From JBOHSA01 sp050732995 (GTDB lineage Bacteria; Gemmatimonadota; Gemmatimonadetes; Gemmatimonadales; GWC2-71-9): a DNA stretch of 6,443 nt. A program made the translations under genes and the position numbers. Where the stretch lies: positions 1 to 6,443 of the forward strand of contig JBOHSA010000068.1 of NCBI GenBank assembly GCA_050732995.1, read 5' to 3'. The first letter of the stretch is position 1, and every line of letters starts with the position of its first letter. Below, one piece after another: positions 1-4,617 of the stretch. The notes below the pieces were generated by a model. The model made no database searches, was not told the DNA's origin, and saw only the letters and a list, made by a program, of their open reading frames with translations.

Positions 1-1
1 G

Positions 2-1939
2 CCCGTGCCGCGCGTGTCGCCCGGCGGCCGCGCCGTGGCCTACCTGCACGACGACGGCACCGGCGCGGCCCGACTCGTCGTGGCGGACGTGGCCGATGGG
101 CGGATCCGGCGATCGCACCGCGTCACGGGCGCGGTGAGCTACGATTGGCAGGGCGACACACTCGTGGTCACCCAGCTGGAGTTCACCTCCCGCTTTCAGA
201 TCAGGAGCGACCGGTACGTGTGGCAGCCGGGCGGTGCCTGGCGCCGGATGACGCGCGGCGCGCGGCTCACGGCGCCACGCGCCGGCGGCGGGCTGCTGGC
301 CGAAGTGGTGATCGGCGCGGCGGACAACGCGCCTGTCGTCGCGGGCACCCGGCTGCACGACCCCCCGGGCGCCACGTGGGGGGCGGTGGTTCCGTCACCC
401 GACGGGCGGTGGATCGCGGCCACGCGTCAGCTGGACGGGCGGTGGGCGTTGGTGCGTTGGCCGCGCGAGACGCCCGAGATGGTCGGCGTGATCGTGGCGG
501 CGGAGGAAGGGGAGGCAGGACGTGTGATCGCCGACCCGACGTGGGCGCCGGACGGCGCGCTGCTCTACGTCGCGGAGCGGGACGGCTTCCCCCAGGTGCA
601 CCGGTGGACCGACTCGACGGGCGGTGTGCCCGTGACGGCGGCGCCGCTCGGCGCCCGCAGTCCAGCGGCGCTCCCGGATGGCGCGTTGCTCTACACCACC
701 CTCGCGGCCTCGGGCTGGGAGCTCCGGCGCGCGTCGCTCGCTCCCGTCACCGGCGCCGCACCCGTTGCCGCGATTCCGCGGCGGCAGGTCGACTCCGCCG
801 CGGGCGTCGTCGTGCGCGAGACCGGCTACCGCGGGTGGCCGTCGCTCCGCCCATACTTCTGGATCCCGCTGGTGGTCGACGCCGGCCCGACGGGCCTGTT
901 CTTCGGCGGCCTCACGAGCGGCTCCGACGCCCTGGCGCGCTACGGGTATGTGGTGGAAGGGCTTGTGGCGCCGGATGCCCGGCGCGCCACGGGGAGCGCG
1001 GCGGTGGTGTCCCATGCGCTGGGGAATCCTTCCCTTGATCTCTGGGCGGCGAACGATTGGTCCTACGTCGGCACCGCGTCATCCGGCCATGTGGTGTCGG
1101 TCCAGGATCTCGACGCCGCGCTGGGGGCGACCTTCGTGACGCGCCGCTGGCGTACCGTGATGAGTCTGCGCGTGGCTGGGGAGTACGAGGGGGCGCGATA
1201 CGCGGCCGATCCAGACACGGCGCTCGCCGCGATCTGCGTCGGGTGCGCCTCCCGCGATCAAGTGGGCGGTTCGGTCACGCTGGCGCTGGCGCACACCGTC
1301 GCCGCGCCGCTCGCGATCTCTCCGCTCGACGGGTTCGCGGCGAGCGCGACGTACCGGCGTCGGGAGGCGCACGGGTCGCGCGACTGGTCCGACGAGGTGC
1401 GGGCGCGGCTCGCGTTGTATGCCGGGCTGCCGTGGCGTGTGGGGTTCGCCCGCCCGGTGCTCGCGCTCCGGGTCTCCGCGGGCGCGACGCGGGGGCCGTT
1501 GGGCGAGCGCTTTTCCGTGGGCGGGGTCGCCACGGGCACGCTGACGTTGGGCCTTGGGGGCATCGCGCTTGGCGGGGCGCGGGCGTTTCCGGTCCGCGGC
1601 TTCGGCGCGGGGACGCTCGCCGGGAGCCGCGCGGCGACGGCGAGCGCGGAGCTGCGGCTCCCATTGGCGCTCGTGAGCCGCGCACTGGGGCATTTGCCGG
1701 TGGGCGCGGACAAGCTGTCGCTCGCGCTCTTCGGGGACGTCGGCGGCGCGTGGGACCCGGGCGCCCCCGTCCGACCCGCCCGGCTCCGCGCGGCCGGCGT
1801 CGAGTTGGTCGGCGACCTGACGGTCACCTACGATCTCCCGCTCCGACTGCGCGTCGGTGTGGCGCAGCCCCTCGCCGACCCGCCCGCGGGCGGGGGGCGG
1901 CGGCCCCGCGGGTATATGGCCGTCGGCGCGGACTTCTGA
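2..1939 (+). CDS. TolB-like beta-propeller / outer-membrane barrel fusion protein, 5'-partial
   Basis: The product is probably an outer-membrane protein with a periplasmic propeller in front of an Omp85/BamA-like barrel. The reading frame is open from the first bases. The GTG at 5 lies inside a propeller strand (P-R-V-S-P-G-G-R), so the real start and signal peptide are upstream of the window. Counting from that GTG, PD40/WD40-like turns are visible at residues 5-8 (SPGG), 131-134 (SPDG), 181-184 (APDG) and 223-226 (LPDG). From about residue 284 the sequence changes to alternating beta-strands. A P-V-R-G-F motif (R531) resembles the conserved loop-6 VRGF/Y of Omp85 barrels. It is followed by an A-E-L-R-L-P-L strand, an F-G-D-V-G-G-A-W strand and a terminal Phe, the usual last residue of outer-membrane barrels. 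The substrate is unknown. Related multidomain proteins can carry a peptidase-like N-terminus, which cannot be judged here. The fold assignment is fairly sure; the function is not. Confidence 0.8.
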   Translation, partial: PVPRVSPGGRAVAYLHDDGTGAARLVVADVADGRIRRSHRVTGAVSYDWQGDTLVVTQLEFTSRFQIRSDRYVWQPGGAWRRMTRGARLTAPRAGGGLLAEVVIGAADNAPVVAGTRLHDPPGATWGAVVPSPDGRWIAATRQLDGRWALVRWPRETPEMVGVIVAAEEGEAGRVIADPTWAPDGALLYVAERDGFPQVHRWTDSTGGVPVTAAPLGARSPAALPDGALLYTTLAASGWELRRASLAPVTGAAPVAAIPRRQVDSAAGVVVRETGYRGWPSLRPYFWIPLVVDAGPTGLFFGGLTSGSDALARYGYVVEGLVAPDARRATGSAAVVSHALGNPSLDLWAANDWSYVGTASSGHVVSVQDLDAALGATFVTRRWRTVMSLRVAGEYEGARYAADPDTALAAICVGCASRDQVGGSVTLALAHTVAAPLAISPLDGFAASATYRRREAHGSRDWSDEVRARLALYAGLPWRVGFARPVLALRVSAGATRGPLGERFSVGGVATGTLTLGLGGIALGGARAFPVRGFGAGTLAGSRAATASAELRLPLALVSRALGHLPVGADKLSLALFGDVGGAWDPGAPVRPARLRAAGVELVGDLTVTYDLPLRLRVGVAQPLADPPAGGGRRPRGYMAVGADF

Positions 1940-1970
1940 GCGGTTGCGCACGTCGGCGCGCGGAAATTAG

Positions 1971-2002
1971 TTGACACCCCTGCGCGCGCGTCCCTAAGTT
2001 TG
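1971..2002 (+). promoter_or_regulatory. Promoter for the kinase gene, Bacteroidota-like -7 box
   Basis: TTGACA lies at 1971-1976 and TAAGTTTG at 1995-2002. The second box fits the Bacteroidota primary-sigma consensus TAnnTTTG at every defined position. There are 18 nt between the boxes, or 21 nt counted from the TTG. The region just upstream (GGAAATTAG) is one of the few AT-rich patches in the window. Transcription would begin shortly after about 2006, leaving a very short leader before the Shine-Dalgarno at 2015. As a sigma70-type -10, TAAGTT would be a poor match, so the FCB-type reading is preferred. Confidence 0.65.
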
Positions 2003-2014
2003 GCTGTTCCCCCC

Positions 2015-2018
2015 GGAG
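2015..2018 (+). promoter_or_regulatory. Shine-Dalgarno GGAG that fixes the kinase start
   Basis: GGAG ends 5 nt before the ATG at 2024. This favours that ATG over the in-frame TTG at 2000, which lies inside the promoter -7 box and would add eight residues ahead of the zinc ribbon. Confidence 0.7.
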
Positions 2019-2023
2019 CGTGG

Positions 2024-3940
2024 ATGTACTGCCCGAAGTGCGGCACCCAGAACGACGAAGCCCACAAGTTCTGCCGGTCCTGCGGCCTGGACCTGACGGC
2101 GGCCGTCACCCCCGCTTCCCGGGCCGGAACCGAGATCAAGGCGCCGCCGGCGGACGTGACCGAGGTGGACCTCGTGCGCGAGCAGCTGCACGAGGAGTAC
2201 GACATCCTGGAGGAGCTGGGCCGCGGCGGTATGGCGATCGTCTTCAAGGCGCGCGAGAAGCAGCTCGAGCGCGACGTCGCCATCAAAGTCCTCCCGTTCT
2301 CCCTCGCCTTCGACAAGGAGTTCGTCGAGCGCTTCCAGCGCGAAGCCCGCACGTCCGCGAAGCTCGAGCACCCGAGCATCATCCCCATCTATCGCGTCGG
2401 CAAGTCCGGCCGCGTGATCTACTTCGTCATGAAGTTCCTGCGCGGCAAGCCGCTGTCGTCGGTGCTCGCGTCGCGCACCGCGCTGCCGGTCGGCGAGCTC
2501 CGCCGGATCCTGGCGGAGGTGGGCCGGGCCCTCGCCTACGCCCACCGCTCCGGCATCGTGCACCGCGACATCAAGCCCGACAACATCATGTTCGACGAGC
2601 ACGGGCAGGCGGTGGTCACCGATTTCGGGATCGCCAAAGCGGCGAGCGGCGGCAAGCTCACCGGCACCGGGATGGCCATCGGGACGCCGCACTACATGAG
2701 TCCCGAGCAGGCCCGCGCCCAGCCGATCGACGGCCGCAGCGACATTTACTCGCTCGGCGTCGTCGCCTTCCAGTGCCTGACCGGTGTCGTGCCGTTCGAC
2801 GGCGAGGATTCCTTCTCGATCGGCTACAAGCACATCATGGAAGAGCTGCCCACCCCGCGGCTCGATTCCCAGGAGAAGCGCGATCTCTTCGAGGTTATCA
2901 AGAAGATGATGGCCAAGAGCCCGGACGAGCGCTTCCAGTCGGCGGACGAGCTCGTGCAGGTGCTCGAGAGCGGCGCCGGCTACGTCGCGACCGGGATCTC
3001 CACCGCCGCGACCCGCGCCATCCCGTCCTTGTCGGGGGCCCGGATCGCGAGCCAGCCCACCACGCCGCTGCCGCGCCACACCGCCGGCCGGCGCGACGAG
3101 CCCCCCGTTGCCGCCGAGCCGCACCGCTCGGCGCTCGCCGCCGTGGTGATCTGGGTGCTGGTCGTGGGGTCGGTGTTCGGCGGCGGCGGCTTCTACGCCT
3201 ACAAGCAGGGGTGGCTCTTCAAGCCCGGCGTGGGGAAGCCCATCGCCGGACGCGATTCCACGCCGGCGGGGCCGGACAGCCTCCTGGACACGACGCGCGC
3301 GGCGACCGATCCCGGAACCGTGGGGGGGGGCGCAGGTGGGGCGGTGAGGACGGGCGGCGGAGGAAGGGACACGAGTACGGCTCCACCGGCGCCACCCGGC
3401 ACGCCCGGCAAGCTCACCCTGCAGGGCGTGCCGGCCGGCGCGCGCGTCACCCTCAACGGCCAGTCGGTGCGCGGGACCCAGGTGGACGTCCCGCCCGGTA
3501 CGTATCGCCTCACCGTACGCGCCCAGGGATATGAGACCTTCGAACAGCAGGTGGTCATCACGCCCGGCGCCTCGCACACCGTCCAGGTGGAGCTGCAGGA
3601 AGCGGACGAGGGCGCCGGGGGCGGCGGTCCGTGCGATCGGTATGGGCCGGAGTACAACCGGGGCAACATCTGCTTCGACAGCCGCCCGACACCGCTCAGC
3701 ACCACCTTCGTCCCCGTTTCGGCCGACGCCGCCGTCTTCCCGCGCCCGGCGATCCTGTTGATCCATGTCTCGGCCGACGGCAGCACCCTCACGGCCAGCA
3801 TTTACGGGCCGTCGAACGTCCAGACGTTCAACAACCAAGCGCTCGACATGGCCAAGAACCTCCGCTGGAACCCCGCGCAGAAGAACGGCGAGCCGACCGA
3901 CGCGTGGGTCCAGTGGCCCTTCCAGCCGCTGAGACAGTAA
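2024..3940 (+). CDS. Transmembrane Ser/Thr protein kinase: zinc ribbon, kinase, PEGA, TonB C-terminal-like domain
   Basis: A 638-residue eukaryotic-like (Hanks-type) kinase that phosphorylates proteins on Ser/Thr. Domains in order: a zinc ribbon with Cys pairs C3/C6 and C17/C20; the kinase domain at about 59-325 with Gly loop G66-R-G-G, Lys K88 (VAIK), H180-R-D182-I-K-P-D-N187, D200-F-G and a GTPHYMSPE segment (220-228), so it looks catalytically complete; a Ser/Pro-rich stretch; one membrane helix at about 370-393; a Gly-rich linker encoded over a G9 run; a PEGA domain at about 462-527 (V-P-A-G-A-R-V-T-L-N-G, P-P-G-T-Y); and a tail at about 570-636. The tail has the TonB C-terminal pattern: strand, D-G, A-L-D-M-A, L-R-W-N-P-A, N-G-E-P, W-V-Q-W-P-F. 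C537 and C550 may form a disulfide outside the cytoplasm. The start is set by the ATG with GGAG upstream. Kinase identity is certain, PEGA strong, TonB-like good. The membrane helix lacks the His of the TonB anchor, so ExbB/ExbD coupling is not expected. Substrates and ligand are unknown. Confidence 0.93.
   Translation: MYCPKCGTQNDEAHKFCRSCGLDLTAAVTPASRAGTEIKAPPADVTEVDLVREQLHEEYDILEELGRGGMAIVFKAREKQLERDVAIKVLPFSLAFDKEFVERFQREARTSAKLEHPSIIPIYRVGKSGRVIYFVMKFLRGKPLSSVLASRTALPVGELRRILAEVGRALAYAHRSGIVHRDIKPDNIMFDEHGQAVVTDFGIAKAASGGKLTGTGMAIGTPHYMSPEQARAQPIDGRSDIYSLGVVAFQCLTGVVPFDGEDSFSIGYKHIMEELPTPRLDSQEKRDLFEVIKKMMAKSPDERFQSADELVQVLESGAGYVATGISTAATRAIPSLSGARIASQPTTPLPRHTAGRRDEPPVAAEPHRSALAAVVIWVLVVGSVFGGGGFYAYKQGWLFKPGVGKPIAGRDSTPAGPDSLLDTTRAATDPGTVGGGAGGAVRTGGGGRDTSTAPPAPPGTPGKLTLQGVPAGARVTLNGQSVRGTQVDVPPGTYRLTVRAQGYETFEQQVVITPGASHTVQVELQEADEGAGGGGPCDRYGPEYNRGNICFDSRPTPLSTTFVPVSADAAVFPRPAILLIHVSADGSTLTASIYGPSNVQTFNNQALDMAKNLRWNPAQKNGEPTDAWVQWPFQPLRQ
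3322..3330 (+). repeat. G9 homopolymer in the kinase linker
   Basis: Nine consecutive G inside the codons of a Gly-rich linker (T-V-G-G-G-A-G-G) between the membrane helix and the PEGA domain. As given, the frame is intact. A one-base gain would move translation into a frame that stays open only to a stop at 3532-3534, losing the PEGA and TonB-like domains but keeping the kinase and membrane helix. Confidence 0.8.
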
Positions 3941-4446
3941 TCAACATCCATCCGACGGCGTTCGTCGCCCCCACCGCTGTCGTGCTGGGGGACGTGACCC
4001 TCGGCCCCCGCGCCAGTGTGTGGTATACGGCCGTCCTGCGAGGGGATCTGGCGCCCATCGTGGTCGGCGAAGGGTCGAACGTCCAGGACGGCACCGTGGT
4101 CCACGTGGACGAGGGCAAGCCGGCGCTCATCGGGGCGCGGGTGGGCATCGGCCATCGGGCGGTGATCCACGGTTGCGTCATCGAGGATGACTGCCTGATT
4201 GGCATGGGCAGCGTGCTGCTGAACGGCGTGCGGGTCGGGACCGGCAGCGTCGTGGCAGCGGGGGCGGTGTTGCCCGAGGGGCTCGAGGTGCCGCCCGGGT
4301 CGGTCGTGATGGGGGTGCCTGCGCGGGTGGTCCGGGCGGTGGACGACGCCCTGCGCGCGCGCATTCGGGGGACCTGGGAGCACTATGTCGCGGAGGCGAC
4401 GCGGCACCGGGCAGGGCGGTTCCCGCTCGCGGAGACAGGTTTGTGA
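3913..4446 (+). CDS. Gamma-class carbonic anhydrase-like hexapeptide-repeat protein
   Basis: A left-handed beta-helix protein of the gamma carbonic anhydrase/PaaY/YrdA group, expected to be a trimeric cytoplasmic metalloenzyme; the class reaction is CO2 hydration to bicarbonate. Counting from the GTG at 3913 (177 residues), the three His of the metal site are present: H64 (TVVH), H81 (GIGH) and H86 (VIHGC). R43 and D45 (L-R-G-D) and Q58 (N-V-Q-D) match other conserved family positions. Hexapeptide strands run to about residue 135 (P-P-G-S-V-V-M-G-V-P-A), followed by a C-terminal helix. The start is uncertain: there is no in-frame ATG near the N-terminus. GTG at 3913 or 3904 gives a normal length and overlaps the kinase gene, but neither has a good Shine-Dalgarno. 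An ATC at 3940 touching the kinase stop is an alternative. Position after the kinase implies one transcript. Many family members have no proven anhydrase activity, so the physiological substrate is left open. Confidence 0.88.
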   Translation: MALPAAETVINIHPTAFVAPTAVVLGDVTLGPRASVWYTAVLRGDLAPIVVGEGSNVQDGTVVHVDEGKPALIGARVGIGHRAVIHGCVIEDDCLIGMGSVLLNGVRVGTGSVVAAGAVLPEGLEVPPGSVVMGVPARVVRAVDDALRARIRGTWEHYVAEATRHRAGRFPLAETGL

Positions 4447-4465
4447 TGTGAATTGTCGAACGTGC

Positions 4466-4487
4466 CGCCGGGACACGGCTCCCGGCG
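4466..4487 (+). terminator. Possible terminator hairpin after the carbonic anhydrase gene
   Basis: A perfect 8-bp stem, CGCCGGGA at 4466-4473 with TCCCGGCG at 4480-4487, closes a 6-nt loop (CACGGC). It lies 19 nt after the stop codon. The following CGTCTTG is only weakly T-rich, so intrinsic termination may be inefficient, or the stem may act as an mRNA 3'-end stabiliser. Confidence 0.45.
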
Positions 4488-4534
4488 CGTCTTGCCCGGT
4501 CCTGCCGCCGTGTCTACCTTGACCCTCCGCGCTT

Positions 4535-4563
4535 TTTGCTTGCTCTGCGCGTAGCTAGATTCA
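4535..4563 (+). promoter_or_regulatory. Possible nrdJ promoter
   Basis: TTTG at 4535-4538 is followed after 17 nt by TAGATTCA at 4556-4563, which matches the first half (TAnnTT) of the FCB-type -7 box. It resembles the kinase promoter but is a weaker match. A TTGACC at 4519-4524 is the best sigma70-type -35 in the gap, but nothing resembling a -10 lies 16-18 nt downstream. The predicted leader is about 50 nt. I see no NrdR-box palindrome. Confidence 0.4.
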
Positions 4564-4601
4564 CTCTACCGCCGCCACCGTTGGGGATCACGCTCTCACC
4601 G

Positions 4602-4607
4602 TGAGGG
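4602..4607 (+). promoter_or_regulatory. Shine-Dalgarno for nrdJ
   Basis: TGAGGG at 4602-4607 lies 10 nt upstream of the ATG at 4618. The spacing is slightly long. A short complementary CTCAC at 4595-4599 sits next to it but would leave almost no loop, so masking of the site is doubtful. Confidence 0.5.
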
Positions 4608-4617
4608 ACGAGCCAGC

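Noticed and set aside
1921..1960. Direct repeat CGTCGGCGCG at 1921-1930 and 1951-1960
   Set aside because: Ten bases of a very common GC-rich word, one copy in coding sequence; no target-site or operator context.
1940..1970. Terminator after the barrel gene
   Set aside because: The only pairing (GCGC with GCGC around 1946-1960) is 4-5 bp with no T-run, too weak to call.
2000..2023. TTG at 2000 as the kinase start
   Set aside because: It lies inside the promoter -7 box and lacks a Shine-Dalgarno, whereas the ATG at 2024 has GGAG at good spacing and starts directly with the zinc ribbon.
1994..3838. Long open frame of 614 codons on the minus strand opposite the kinase gene
   Set aside because: It mirrors the strong third-position GC bias of the kinase gene. 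Its translation is low-complexity (R/G/D/H/E/A-rich) with no recognisable domain, while the + strand encodes a clear kinase.
4447..4617. Cobalamin riboswitch ahead of the B12-dependent reductase
   Set aside because: The gap is short and I find no B12-box-like core or matching conserved segments by eye.
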